From Planctomycetota bacterium (GTDB lineage: Bacteria; Planctomycetota; Planctomycetia; Gemmatales; Gemmataceae), in assembly GCA_016191165.1 (NCBI GenBank), contig JACPPF010000167.1, positions 1-51,672 of the forward strand: a stretch of 51,672 nucleotides of DNA, written 5' to 3'. Shown here piece after piece: positions 1-7,696 of the stretch (positions are counted from its first letter, which is position 1; each line of letters begins with the position of its first letter). Under the pieces are notes generated by a model, which saw only the letters and a program-made list of their open reading frames with translations, was not told the DNA's origin and searched no databases. Position numbers and translations under genes: made by a program.

Positions 1-426
1 CGATCCTTCCGTGGACCAGTTACCGGCGTTGTCGGCGGTATGCAAACCAATGAAGTACGAACCAGGCGAGCCTAGCGAATCTGTGAACGACCCAGAAAAC
101 GGACCATTGCCGCTGACGTAGTCGCGTTTGATTTCGGTCCAGCCCGACGGCGTCCCCCCGATGTCATTCGCCCGCCAAAGTTCGACACGATTCAGACCCG
201 ATCCGCCCGCGTCCCAGACCGTATACGGAATCGAAATCGATTGCCCGGCGAAAACGAATCGCGGCGACACGTCGAACGCGCTCACGACCGGAGCCGTGAT
301 GTCAGCCGGAGCGTCCCGACTCTCCAGCATTTCCAAGCAAAGCCGAAATCTGGGTTTTGTTTGAATCGTTCTGCCGCGTGAGCGGGTTAAGGACTTCCAC
401 CAGCGAACGAGATTAAAAAAGAACAT
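1..426 (-). CDS. Secreted/surface protein with Ig-like region, N-terminal part (truncated by window edge)
   Basis: The frame is open from an ATG at 426 to the window edge, giving 142 residues; the C-terminus lies outside. An N-terminal basic stretch leads into LCLEMLESRDAPA (about residues 29-41), the 'LExLExRxAP' motif found near the N-terminus of many large planctomycete surface proteins. From residue 42 the sequence resembles Ig/fibronectin-like beta repeats: an 'ITAPVVSAFDVSP' opening, 'IPYTVWDAGGSGLNRVELWR', and near the edge 'FIGLHTADNAGNWS', a typical 'D-AGN' repeat end. AGGGG lies a few bases before the ATG. A role at the cell surface is inferred. Full size and partner are unknown. 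Confidence 0.8.
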   Translation of the reverse strand, partial: MFFFNLVRWWKSLTRSRGRTIQTKPRFRLCLEMLESRDAPADITAPVVSAFDVSPRFVFAGQSISIPYTVWDAGGSGLNRVELWRANDIGGTPSGWTEIKRDYVSGNGPFSGSFTDSLGSPGSYFIGLHTADNAGNWSTEGS

Positions 427-1129
427 GACACGCCCCTATGAGGTTTGAGGTAGCTAACACATCCGCGCGGGCGTGCACCCAAGGTACAAGCCGATGCACG
501 GATACCAGCACGGTACGTTCACACGAACGCGCCAACCAAGATTAACGGAGTGTGGAAGCGGTCCACGGCAGCCCCCTCGCGTCGGGGTGATTGGGTTGGT
601 CCGAGGTCAAATCACCAAATCAGACCAAACGGCCTGTATCTTGGCGCATGCACCTTCAGAAAGTACCCCAAATTTGCTGCTGTGGACTGCACGAGTTGCG
701 GAATAAAGTGCAATAAAACAAGCCTGACGAATCCGATGTTCGCCGTCCATTATGGACGTTGCCCGGCACGTGCTACGTGGAAGCCTCGGATGATTCAGCG
801 CTGAGAAGCGGCTGGTGCGTGCCTAAAATGTCGCCGTGCGATTGACGACGCGAGAAAAAAAACTCGTGAGTCCGCAGCTTCATCAGACTTGTGATTCAAT
901 TTGTTTTTTTACCTCCTTGGCTACGACGCCATTGTTGGTTTGTGAAATCTGTCGGCTATGTCGGATTGTATACGAAGGTCCTTGTCGATTCAAGGGGTCG
1001 GGCGAAAAAAAAAATCAAGAAAACTGGGAAAAGGTACTACACCCAATTCCCCTTGACCATGGATCGCAACAGCACGTGCCCGGCGTGCGTCTGCTTACGT
1101 GATGGCCAACATCCTCAACTCGCCGCCGG
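427..1129. other. Gene-poor stretch of about 700 bp
   Basis: Between two minus-strand genes. Short open frames occur on both strands but none has a recognisable domain or a convincing ribosome binding site. The stretch from 830 to 1025 has several A tracts and T tracts. No tRNA-like cloverleaf and no strong long palindrome was found. The 3' end of the region should contain the terminator of the nucleotidyltransferase gene, and the 5' end the promoter of the gene at 1-426, but I cannot point to either with confidence. Confidence 0.5.
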
Positions 1130-1733
1130 TCACTTTTTCCTGTGCCGCCGCCCCTTCTCATAATCGCCCAGCCTCTGGTCGAATTCGATGAACATCTCCG
1201 GGGTTTCCAGGGCCTGGGCGAATTCGTCCACGTGTTGGCGAACGTAGGCGACATCCAGTTTGGTCGCACGATCCAACCGGGCTTCGATGTCACCCTTGTC
1301 CACCACTCGGCGAGCGACTGCCTTCAGGACGATCAAATCCTCCGTGCTTGCGACCGGGACAGAAAGGCGGCCGACCTTGACCTTGGTGGCTCGCTTTAAC
1401 GCCTGGTATTCCAGGGGCAGCGAACCGAGCGATAGGTCGACCTCCACGCCGGTGTTTTCGTGGACCATCAGCAGGACGCGACTCCGTTTGACGAAATCAA
1501 GCACGTTGGGAATGCGGGGTTGAAACGAAAGGGCAGCGCCTTGCTCGATGAAATCGGGAATGGCATCCTCGTTGAGAAAATTGATGGCATCGACATCGCG
1601 CGTCGTGCGCGCCCGGCCGCGGAAAGCGATCGCCAGGCCGCCGATGATCACGCCTTTCACCCTCGCCTTGCGCCACCAGCGAAGCAAGTCCGGCAGCACG
1701 CCCCGGGGGGAGTTCGGGTTTCCTTTTAGCCAC
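1130..1733 (-). CDS. AbiEii/AbiGii-like nucleotidyltransferase-fold protein, apparently frameshifted near its start
   Basis: The intact frame runs from a GTG at 1699 (189 residues) to 1130. It carries the nucleotidyltransferase core GGLAIAFRGRARTTRDVDAI (GG at 20-21, DVD at 35-37) and a third acidic strand GVEVDLS (D88), as in MNT/AbiEii-type proteins that often act as toxins. A better start is GTG 1733, which overlaps the stop of the upstream gene (GTGGCTAA) and would encode MAKRKPELPPG, but it runs into the core only if one base is removed from the run at 1701-1710 (C4G6 on the plus strand). This is either a real frameshift, a sequencing error in a homopolymer, or the shorter GTG 1699 start is used. 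The partner gene immediately upstream suggests a two-gene toxin-antitoxin-like module. Function is inferred. Confidence 0.7.
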
Positions 1734-2049
1734 CGTACCCTTTCAGTTTTTGCCAGCGCCGACGTACTACCGCGATTTCCTCGGGCGAATGGACGTGCCA
1801 GTTCATGGCCTGGGCCAGGTCCATCAGATAAGCGAATTGCCTCAGGCATTCCTCGGGTGTCCGGGGGCGCAGCTGGCCTGATTCAAATCCATCGATTTTA
1901 GGGTAACAAACAATCCGCGAGCCGCCGGGTTTGTCCCGGCGGGGAACCAAGGCGGATCGGGATGCACCGCCGGGACAAGCCCGGCGGCTCGCTGTGACCT
2001 TCACTTGAACCAGGCCGCGCAGTTCCTCGATTTCGAGTTCGTTGACCAC
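1726..2049 (-). CDS. Small partner protein of the nucleotidyltransferase, carrying an in-frame palindromic insertion
   Basis: The open frame from GTG 2049 gives 107 residues. The C-terminal part (RTPEECLRQFAYLMDLAQ ... EEIAVVRRRWQKLKGYGG) looks like a small helical protein of the kind found next to nucleotidyltransferase genes in planctomycetes. The middle 50 codons are not native: they come from a palindromic element at 1873-2016 flanked by GCGCAG duplications; removing 150 bp rejoins ...EIEELR to PRTPEECLRQF in frame. There is also a likely upstream start, ATG 2099 (MPKPKK...), that joins this frame only if the A8 run at 2081-2088 had nine A's. The gene therefore looks eroded, although the frame has survived the insertion. 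It overlaps the downstream gene by 8 bp, so the two would be coupled. Confidence 0.55.
   Translation of the reverse strand: MVNELEIEELRGLVQVKVTASRRACPGGASRSALVPRRDKPGGSRIVCYPKIDGFESGQLRPRTPEECLRQFAYLMDLAQAMNWHVHSPEEIAVVRRRWQKLKGYGG
1867..2022. repeat. MITE-like palindromic element with 6-bp flanking duplication
   Basis: GCGCAG occurs at 1867-1872 and 2017-2022. Between them, inverted termini CCTGATTCAA (1877-1886) and TTGAACCAGG (2005-2014) enclose a long central hairpin whose arms read GAGCCGCCGGGTTTGTCCC and, on the other side, GGGACAAGCCCGGCGGCTC. A second copy with the same termini and interior lies at 34951-35084; shorter relatives of the hairpin occur at 29807-29885 and 24323-24370. 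There is no coding capacity for a transposase, so it would be moved in trans if it is mobile. Confidence 0.8.
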
Positions 2050-2182
2050 CTGGTAGCGATCGACGTAGGCCTGGTGTTCGTTTTTTTTGGTTTTGGCATG
2101 TGGAAAACTTCGCTTACGCTTCAGGCTTGGATGAATGCTGTTAGGAGCCGCGCGACAATTAGGGCTCGATTTGGGAATTGTT

Positions 2183-2242
2183 ACGAGCCGCGATCGTCAG
2201 GGAGCGGTCGGTGAAAACCGCTCCCTGACGGTCGCGGCTCGT
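2183..2242. repeat. 26-bp-stem palindrome downstream of the sulfatase gene
   Basis: ACGAGCCGCGATCGTCAGGG (2183 onward, arm to 2208) is mirrored by CCCTGACGGTCGCGGCTCGT (arm 2217-2242) with one mismatch and an 8-base loop. It starts 20 bp past the sulfatase stop codon, so it could end that transcript, but there is no T run, and the length and symmetry fit a REP-type dispersed element better than a classical terminator. Confidence 0.8.
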
Positions 2243-2261
2243 TAGCGGTAAACGCGTGGGC

Positions 2262-3659
2262 TTACTTATTGTAGGCCGACTTCTCCTCGCGATACAGGAT
2301 GGTCCAGGGATCGTTGGTGGCGGTTTGCCAGGCACGCAGGCGTTGGCGCAGGTCGGCAAGCGTGCCGGCGTGTTCCGGCAAGGCCGCCAGGTTTTTCAAC
2401 TCGTTCGGGTCGCTGGTCAGGTCGTAAAGTTCTTCCCTGGGGCGTTGCAAGAAGGATGCGACCGAACGTGCGCCCATCATCTTCAGTTTGTTGATGCGCA
2501 CGTGTTGCCAGCTTGGCGAGGCCCACAGGTCGGAGGCGAATGGGTATTCTTTCTTATGGTCGAGATTGACGATCAGCTTGTATTTCCGGGTGATGATGGT
2601 CCGCATCGGGTAGTACATGGTGATCTCGTGAAACTGATGCGACCCAAAGACCGCGTCCCAACCTTTGGGATTATGGCCATTCAGGACCTGCAGGATCGAC
2701 GTGCCGGAGAGCTTGGTTTGCTTGTAGGTCGGCACTTTGCCGCCGGCCCAGTCGAGGATCGTCGGCGCGAGGTCGATGTAGCTGACGAGCGCGTCACTGG
2801 TGTTTCCTTTGGGCAATCCCGGGCCGGCGATGAGCATCGGTAGGTGGATGCCCGCGTTGTAGAGGGTGGTCTTGGCGCCGGGGAAAGGGATGCCGTTGTC
2901 GCTGATGAAGATGATCAGCGTGTCGTCCAGGACGCCGGCCGCTCGCAGTTCTTCGATGATGAGGCCGATGCCGCGATCCATGCGCGTGATCGCTTGATAA
3001 TACTCGGCCAGGTCCTTGCGGACGGCGTCGCAGTCGACGAGGTGATAGGGGACGATGACTTTTTTCGGGTCGTACTTGACTTCCTTGGGATCCTTGGCGA
3101 ATGGCTCGTTGCCGAAACCCTTGGCGGCGCGGTGCGGGTCCTGATAGCCGACGACGAGAAAGAACGGCTTCTTGCCGCTGGCCTTGAGGAAGTCGTGGGC
3201 GTGCTGGGCGAAGCGGTTCATGTCGCGGCCATTGGTCTTGAGCATCAGGCGGTCGAACTGGAACGACGCATTTGGCCCGGTATGGAACTTGCCGATCAGC
3301 CCGGTGAAATAGCCGAGTTGTCGCAAGAGGTTGGGCAGGCCGCGCACCCAGGGGTAGCACTCCTGTTTGTGGGTGGCATGTTGCAAACCGTATTGGCCAT
3401 TCTGGTGAGTGTGCAGCCCGGTCAAGATGGTCGCGCGGCTGGGGCTGCACGACGCAACGGCGGCATAGGCGCGCGTGAAGCGGGTGCCGCGCTTGGCGAG
3501 CGCGTCGAGATTGGGTGAGTGGATGACCCGATCGCCGTAGCAGCCCAGTTGCATGCCGAGGTCGTCGGCGATGATGAGGACGACGTTCTTCGGTTTGGTC
3601 TGGGCGAAGGCCGAGGTCGGGATCAGGGCGAGAATCAGAATGGGGAGGAATCGGCGCAT
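2262..3659 (-). CDS. Secreted sulfatase of the SGSH (heparan N-sulfatase) type
   Basis: 465 residues from ATG 3659, chosen because it opens a clean signal peptide (MRRFLPILILALIPTSAFAQ); the frame is open further upstream but without a plausible leader. The alkaline-phosphatase-fold sulfatase features are present: metal-binding IIADDLG (D32, D33), the formylglycine motif CSPSR (C71) followed by TILTGLHTHQNGQYGLQ, and SDNGIPFPGAKTTLYNAG later. The stretch after CSPSR and the SDNGIPFP segment resemble N-sulfoglucosamine sulfohydrolase rather than aryl-sulfatases, so a sulfated-glycan substrate is likely. The enzyme would act outside the cytoplasm after maturation by a formylglycine-generating enzyme, not seen in this window. 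Transcribed divergently from the Uma2 gene at 3792. Confidence 0.9.
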   Translation of the reverse strand: MRRFLPILILALIPTSAFAQTKPKNVVLIIADDLGMQLGCYGDRVIHSPNLDALAKRGTRFTRAYAAVASCSPSRATILTGLHTHQNGQYGLQHATHKQECYPWVRGLPNLLRQLGYFTGLIGKFHTGPNASFQFDRLMLKTNGRDMNRFAQHAHDFLKASGKKPFFLVVGYQDPHRAAKGFGNEPFAKDPKEVKYDPKKVIVPYHLVDCDAVRKDLAEYYQAITRMDRGIGLIIEELRAAGVLDDTLIIFISDNGIPFPGAKTTLYNAGIHLPMLIAGPGLPKGNTSDALVSYIDLAPTILDWAGGKVPTYKQTKLSGTSILQVLNGHNPKGWDAVFGSHQFHEITMYYPMRTIITRKYKLIVNLDHKKEYPFASDLWASPSWQHVRINKLKMMGARSVASFLQRPREELYDLTSDPNELKNLAALPEHAGTLADLRQRLRAWQTATNDPWTILYREEKSAYNK

Positions 3660-3725
3660 GGGGGAGCCCTCGTGGTGCCAGGAAAGATGAGGGCCAATGT
3701 AAGCGAGAAACGCGGGGAAAACAAC

Positions 3726-3755
3726 TGGCAAATGGATGCAATCTTGCGATACAAT
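3726..3755 (+). promoter_or_regulatory. Possible sigma-70 type promoter for the Uma2 gene
   Basis: TGGCAA at 3726-3731 and TACAAT at 3750-3755 are separated by 18 bp and lie about 36 bp before the ATG at 3792. The -10 box is good, the -35 box is weak. Confidence 0.35.
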
Positions 3756-3791
3756 GAGACGACGTTCCAATGTACTAACCCCAGCGATGCC

Positions 3792-4427
3792 ATGAGCGTG
3801 ATGACCCGATCGAATCCACGTAGTGTTTCCGACCTGTTGCGGCGTCTGGCCGTGCCGGCGGAGCGTATTCTCCTTGATCCCAGGCCCGGGTTCGCGACGG
3901 AGGCCGATGCGATCCGAGCGAGACATTGCGAGCTCATCGACGGCACGCTGGTGGAGAAAGCGATGGGATATTATGAATCGCGCCTGGCGGTTGCCGTGAT
4001 CTATTTCCTTGAACGTTACCTGGATAACAATCCGTTGGGCTTCTTGCTTGATGGATCGGGAATGATCCGGGTGACCAAGGAACAGATTCGCCTTCCTGAC
4101 GTGTCGTTTTTCTCGTGGGATCATTTCCCTGACCGCAAGTTGCCGGCGGGCCAGGTGCTTGGCATGGTTCCCGACCTGCCCGTTGAAATCCTGAGCCCGA
4201 CCAACACTCCAGCGGAGATGACACGTAAACGCCGTGAGTTTTGCGCGGGTGGGGCCAAGCTGGTGTGGGAAGTCAACCCTGCTACGCGAAGCGTGGAGGT
4301 ATTCACTGCCCCCGACGTTTCGACGACGCTCAAGGGGGACGAGACGCTCGATGGAGGCGACGTGCTGCCCGGTTTTCGGTTATCGATTCACGATTGGTTC
4401 GCGCGGGCGGGGGACCGCGCTGATTAA
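3792..4427 (+). CDS. Uma2 family (DUF820) putative restriction-like endonuclease, copy 1
   Basis: 211 residues from ATG 3792; ATG 3801 is an alternative. The PD-(D/E)xK-type Uma2 core is visible: LPDVSFF (D103), VEILSPTNT (E132), then KRREFCAGGAKLVWEVNP and the usual C-terminal LDGGDVLPGFRLSI. Uma2 proteins are abundant in planctomycetes and cyanobacteria; no cellular role is established for most. The frame is open upstream into the sulfatase promoter region, but nothing there resembles the family. No clear ribosome binding site. Two further family members lie in this window (9024 and 24478). It converges with the DUF4058 gene, with 3 bp between stops. Confidence 0.88.
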   Translation: MSVMTRSNPRSVSDLLRRLAVPAERILLDPRPGFATEADAIRARHCELIDGTLVEKAMGYYESRLAVAVIYFLERYLDNNPLGFLLDGSGMIRVTKEQIRLPDVSFFSWDHFPDRKLPAGQVLGMVPDLPVEILSPTNTPAEMTRKRREFCAGGAKLVWEVNPATRSVEVFTAPDVSTTLKGDETLDGGDVLPGFRLSIHDWFARAGDRAD

Positions 4428-4430
4428 CGG

Positions 4431-5231
4431 TTACCGGGCCTTCTCCGCGGCCCGAAAACCCGCGTCACGTAAACGTTCCTCGCACCAGGCGACCTCGTCG
4501 GGTGTCAGGGGGCCCGGCGGCGGGCCGTCGTACTTCAGGAGTTCCGGGTACGGACCTTCATCCCAGGAACGCGTGAAGACGCCTTGCAGGTCGAGCACCA
4601 CGTCAGAGTCATCGGGCGTCAAAGGGATCGCGACCCTTGGCAGCGGCCTACGCAATGGAATCTCGTAGATTTCCTGTCGCGAGGGCCAAAACCGCGTGAC
4701 GGCCACGAGATAATGCCAGGGCTTTAGCTCCTTCAGCTTTTCAGGGGACAAGCGAATCGTCGGATCCCCTTCGCGAAGCAGATCGATCTCGACCAGGTTG
4801 ATGCCGGCGTTCCACAACTCCTCGCGCTTGCGCAGGTATTCCCGCCGTCCGACGCCAGGCGCCTTGTTCGCCGGACTCAGCACCTCGATGGTCGTGACGA
4901 TGCGATTGTTGGCGGCAGGCTCAACGATATGAATGAGCGGCTCGCGGATTTCCTCACGCCACAGATCGAAAACCGTGGCAGTGTCCGGCTCCAGAAGCGC
5001 CGTCCCGGTCGCGCCGGCCGATGTAACCGGTGTTCGGACGACAGCGACATCGGGAAAGATCGGGCGTTCGGCTTCGACGACGTATAGGCGATCCTGCGTC
5101 AGCGCGGCATATTTGGGCTTCAGTTGAGGTTGAAGAGCGCCGCGGATGCAAAGTACAAGGCTGTCGTGAAAATCCGCCCAGATGGCCGGACGTTCGACAT
5201 AAGGATCCATTCCAGGAAACGGCGCTGGCAT
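4431..5231 (-). CDS. DUF4058 family protein
   Basis: 266 residues beginning MPAPFPGMDPYVE, the family's signature opening, followed by WADFHDSLVLCIRGALQPQL, the VVEAERPIFPDVAVVR segment, and a central IVTTIEVLSPANKAPGVGRREYLRKREE block. That last block resembles the Uma2 'VEVLSPS...KR.EY' core, which fits the proposal that DUF4058 is a distant nuclease-fold relative; this is an inference. The C-terminus ends with a helical DEVAWCEERLRDAGF segment. The family is common in planctomycetes and cyanobacteria and has no known function. The length is normal for the family. Confidence 0.88.
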   Translation of the reverse strand: MPAPFPGMDPYVERPAIWADFHDSLVLCIRGALQPQLKPKYAALTQDRLYVVEAERPIFPDVAVVRTPVTSAGATGTALLEPDTATVFDLWREEIREPLIHIVEPAANNRIVTTIEVLSPANKAPGVGRREYLRKREELWNAGINLVEIDLLREGDPTIRLSPEKLKELKPWHYLVAVTRFWPSRQEIYEIPLRRPLPRVAIPLTPDDSDVVLDLQGVFTRSWDEGPYPELLKYDGPPPGPLTPDEVAWCEERLRDAGFRAAEKAR

Positions 5232-5291
5232 GACGAACTCCCCGAGGGCGTGGCAGCAATGAATCCATTATGCCACGGACTCCGCGCCGTT

Positions 5292-5361
5292 GCAATCGTC
5301 CTTCGCGCAAGGAACGAGCCGCCCTAATTTCAGGAGCGGCTCGATGCATTTCGACGATTGC
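5292..5361. repeat. Nested double hairpin between two minus-strand genes
   Basis: GCAATCGTC (5292-5300) pairs with GACGATTGC (5353-5361), and inside it CGAGCCGCCCT (from 5315) pairs imperfectly with AGGAGCGGCTCG (to 5343). It fills much of the gap between the stop of the secreted-protein gene at 5380 and the DUF4058 start at 5231, and may act as a terminator for the former. Confidence 0.6.
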
Positions 5362-5379
5362 CTGGCAGATCACCGCGCC

Positions 5380-7116
5380 CTAACTCGGCGGCGGCACGAT
5401 TTGCAGCGGCGGCGGCATGACCGGAGCGGACATCGGCAACGGCATGGGAATCGGGGGCGGCGCCACTTGCGGCGGCACCGGCAGGACGGGGCCGTCCGAC
5501 GCCACCGTGCGGATGCCACGCAGGACCACGCGCGGGCGGGCCGGGTCGTCGAACTGGACCGGTTCGAGCGTATTGGCAATGGCCTCGTTCCCGGCGGCGT
5601 CCTTCGCGAGCAGGCGGACATGCGTTTGCGTGCCGATCGACGTCGGCGGCGTCCAGCGATGCTGACCCTGCGCTTTCAGACCCTTCGCGATCGGCAGCCA
5701 CGGCCCCTGGGGCGTGGCGCCGTAGTAAAGCTCGACAGCCCCGTCAGTCAGATTCTTGTCCTGGACATTCCAGTCGATGTGAACCACGGTCGAACCGTTC
5801 TCGGTGGCGCAGCGAACGCCGGTGATCTGCGCGCTGGGCTTGGTCGTATCCACCTCGATCCAGCCCTGGGGCGCATCGCCCGCCTTGGGCGCCGCGGCAA
5901 TCGCGCCGCGGCCGTTGCTTGCCAGCAACGTGACGCCGAACAGGCCATCGCCGGGGAGTTGCACCTCCAGCGGGTTCTTGCTTTGCGTGTGTTCGACGAG
6001 TTTCTGCCAGTTCTGGCCCTGATCGCGCGTGATCCAGACCTCGACTCTGCCGATGCCGGAGAAACCAGTGTTTTCGACCTGGTAATCGAGCAACACTTTG
6101 GTCGTGTTAACCAGTTGGCGCTTGGCGGGCGCGGCCACGGGGGGCGCCGGCTTGGAGACCTGGTGGCGCGGGCTGACGATGTGGGTCGGTTCCTTGGCGG
6201 GGGCGATGGCCCAGTGGGGGCCGTCCGCGCCGTTGGGGCGGAAATTGGTTTGCTCGTGGGTGTTGACGGCAGGTTTCGTTTCCTTCCTGGGCACCCGCAC
6301 GTTGCCTGGCTCAAGGAGTGGCACGGGATCGAGATTCTTGGGCAACAGGTCGGGCGTGGTCTTGGTCTGGTGCATCGGCGCCGCCGGCGCGGTCTTGGTG
6401 GCCGTCGCCGTCTTCATGCCGTTGAGGTGCTGCTCGCGGAAGCCCCGGTTGCCCGCAAGGTCCGACGCCGAGGCGCGAATCAAGCCAGTGCAAACTGCTT
6501 CGTTCGGGATGCAGTAAACGTTAGCGCGGCCCGGAACAGCCAGCATGTCCCGAAACACCTTGTCGCCCCCCTGGAAGGTGATCCTGGCCTTGCCATTGTC
6601 CAGATGGGAATCGCTGATGTCGCACTGGATCAGCGTGCCGATTGGCGTTTCGCCGAGGTTGGTCAACTCGATGCGCGGCGCCTGCGTGTCGATGATGACA
6701 ATGAGGCCGGCCGGTTCGTTGCGAATGTCGGCCGGGTAGCTGCGGCCTTGCTTGTTCACGGTAACCATGGCGAACCAGTATTCCCCGTCGCGCGGCACCT
6801 GGAAGGTGAACGAATCCTGCGCAGCGCCCACCTTGTCGCGCAGCGCCCACGGCGCGTCGGGACTTTCCTTGACGAAGAGCTGAATCTCCTGAACCGATTG
6901 GCGGGTCTTGGCATCCATTTCGATCGGCAGACGGATGACATTTTTGTTGAGATAGTTCCGCTGCACCATCGGCGTTGGCTGGCTGGTGATGGTAGAGCCT
7001 GGCTGCGTTTGGGCAAACGCCGGCTGCGTGCCGGTCCAGGCGAGCAAGGCGCTCGCCAACGTGCCGCCGCCAAGGACTGCCTTGCGTGCCCAGCGTTTCA
7101 TGTGACGCATGGTCAT
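5380..7116 (-). CDS. Large secreted protein with Ig/FN3-like repeats, function unknown
   Basis: 578 residues from ATG 7116, chosen for AAGGGGA upstream and a signal peptide (basic MRHMKRWARK, then a hydrophobic stretch ending PAFAQ). Several stretches read like beta-sandwich repeats: IQLFVKESPDAPWALRDKV with 'DGEYWFAMVTVNKQGR', a related block VEVWITRDQGQNWQKLVEHT with 'GDGLFGVTLLASNGRG', and a third 'VELYYGATPQGPWLPIAKG' with 'HVRLLAKDAAGNEA'. The middle (about 240-330) is Pro/Thr/Lys rich and looks like a linker. The C-terminus is a Pro-rich tail of PPP repeats. This three-domain layout occurs in secreted planctomycete proteins of unknown role; a structural or adhesive role is a guess. Confidence 0.8.
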   Translation of the reverse strand: MTMRHMKRWARKAVLGGGTLASALLAWTGTQPAFAQTQPGSTITSQPTPMVQRNYLNKNVIRLPIEMDAKTRQSVQEIQLFVKESPDAPWALRDKVGAAQDSFTFQVPRDGEYWFAMVTVNKQGRSYPADIRNEPAGLIVIIDTQAPRIELTNLGETPIGTLIQCDISDSHLDNGKARITFQGGDKVFRDMLAVPGRANVYCIPNEAVCTGLIRASASDLAGNRGFREQHLNGMKTATATKTAPAAPMHQTKTTPDLLPKNLDPVPLLEPGNVRVPRKETKPAVNTHEQTNFRPNGADGPHWAIAPAKEPTHIVSPRHQVSKPAPPVAAPAKRQLVNTTKVLLDYQVENTGFSGIGRVEVWITRDQGQNWQKLVEHTQSKNPLEVQLPGDGLFGVTLLASNGRGAIAAAPKAGDAPQGWIEVDTTKPSAQITGVRCATENGSTVVHIDWNVQDKNLTDGAVELYYGATPQGPWLPIAKGLKAQGQHRWTPPTSIGTQTHVRLLAKDAAGNEAIANTLEPVQFDDPARPRVVLRGIRTVASDGPVLPVPPQVAPPPIPMPLPMSAPVMPPPLQIVPPPS

Positions 7117-7319
7117 GAGGGATCCCCTTCCCCTGATGAATGGTGACCGCGCCCGCCTCCCCCTTTGAGCCGGGCTGCGTGATATTTCCTGCATTCGAGG
7201 GGAATTCAATAACCGAAAAGACGCATCTGTCAAGGCCGATTGAGGTCCGCGCGAGATTCGCCCTCGCCACGGGCGAGGGGCCAAACTTGGATAATAATTA
7301 AATTAATCTGAAATTTGAC

Positions 7320-7348
7320 TTGAATATTGTTAATAACAACATTAATAT
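7320..7348 (+). promoter_or_regulatory. Promoter candidate in an AT-rich island before the DUF2089 gene
   Basis: TTGAAT (7320-7325) and TAATAT (7343-7348) are spaced by 17 bp inside a markedly AT-rich stretch (7288-7356) that stands out from the GC-rich surroundings. The -10 box is only 9 bp before the ATG at 7358 and no Shine-Dalgarno sequence precedes that ATG, so the mRNA may be nearly leaderless. An overlapping TATAAT at 7346-7351 is a second option. Confidence 0.5.
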
Positions 7349-7357
7349 AATTGAATC

Positions 7358-7696
7358 ATGGTTGATCACCGTCGCTGGCTGGACTTGCTCGAGGAGGAGG
7401 ACCTCGCGTTTCTCAAACGCTTCGTTCTCGCGTCGGGATCGCTCAAGGAGTTGGCCGAGGCGTATGGCATCTCGTATCCGACGGTGCGTCTACGGCTCGA
7501 CCGGCTGATTGCGAAGATTCAGGTATTCGACAGCCAGCAAGCGATGAGCGAATTCGAGCGCAGCGTGCGCGCCTTGCACGCGGATGGGCGGATCGATCAG
7601 GCGACTCTCAAACAAATCCTGAAAGTTTATCGCGAAGACAAGGAGAAACACCATGACGCAAAAACTCGCACTGGCTCTGCTGCTGCTGGCGTTTAG
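7358..7696 (+). CDS. DUF2089-type helix-turn-helix regulator
   Basis: 112 residues. LDLLEEEDLAFLKRFVLASG leads into a helix-turn-helix, SLKELAEAYGISYPTVRLRL (about residues 28-47), then LDRLIAKIQ and a C-terminal helical part with DGRIDQATLKQILKVYRED, matching the DUF2089 family of small DNA-binding proteins. Its 3' end overlaps the membrane-protein gene by 44 bp in another frame, so the two are co-transcribed. In other genomes DUF2089 proteins sit beside membrane or 'SHOCT'-like proteins and presumably regulate their own operon. The ATG has no ribosome binding site and follows a -10-like box closely. Confidence 0.85.
   Translation: MVDHRRWLDLLEEEDLAFLKRFVLASGSLKELAEAYGISYPTVRLRLDRLIAKIQVFDSQQAMSEFERSVRALHADGRIDQATLKQILKVYREDKEKHHDAKTRTGSAAAGV

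Noticed and set aside
836-1163. Small plus-strand open frames in the 5' gene-poor region
   Set aside because: No ribosome sites, no domain, overlapping each other in two frames, low-complexity A-tract content.
2794-3741. Minus-strand open frame of 315 codons overlapping the sulfatase
   Set aside because: Out-of-frame translation of the sulfatase with Arg/Pro/His-rich composition; the true frame has CSPSR and a signal peptide.
5290-7146. Open frame of 618 codons on the plus strand
   Set aside because: Exact antisense of the secreted-protein gene at 5380-7116; Arg/Gly/His-rich composition typical of a GC-rich shadow and no ribosome site.
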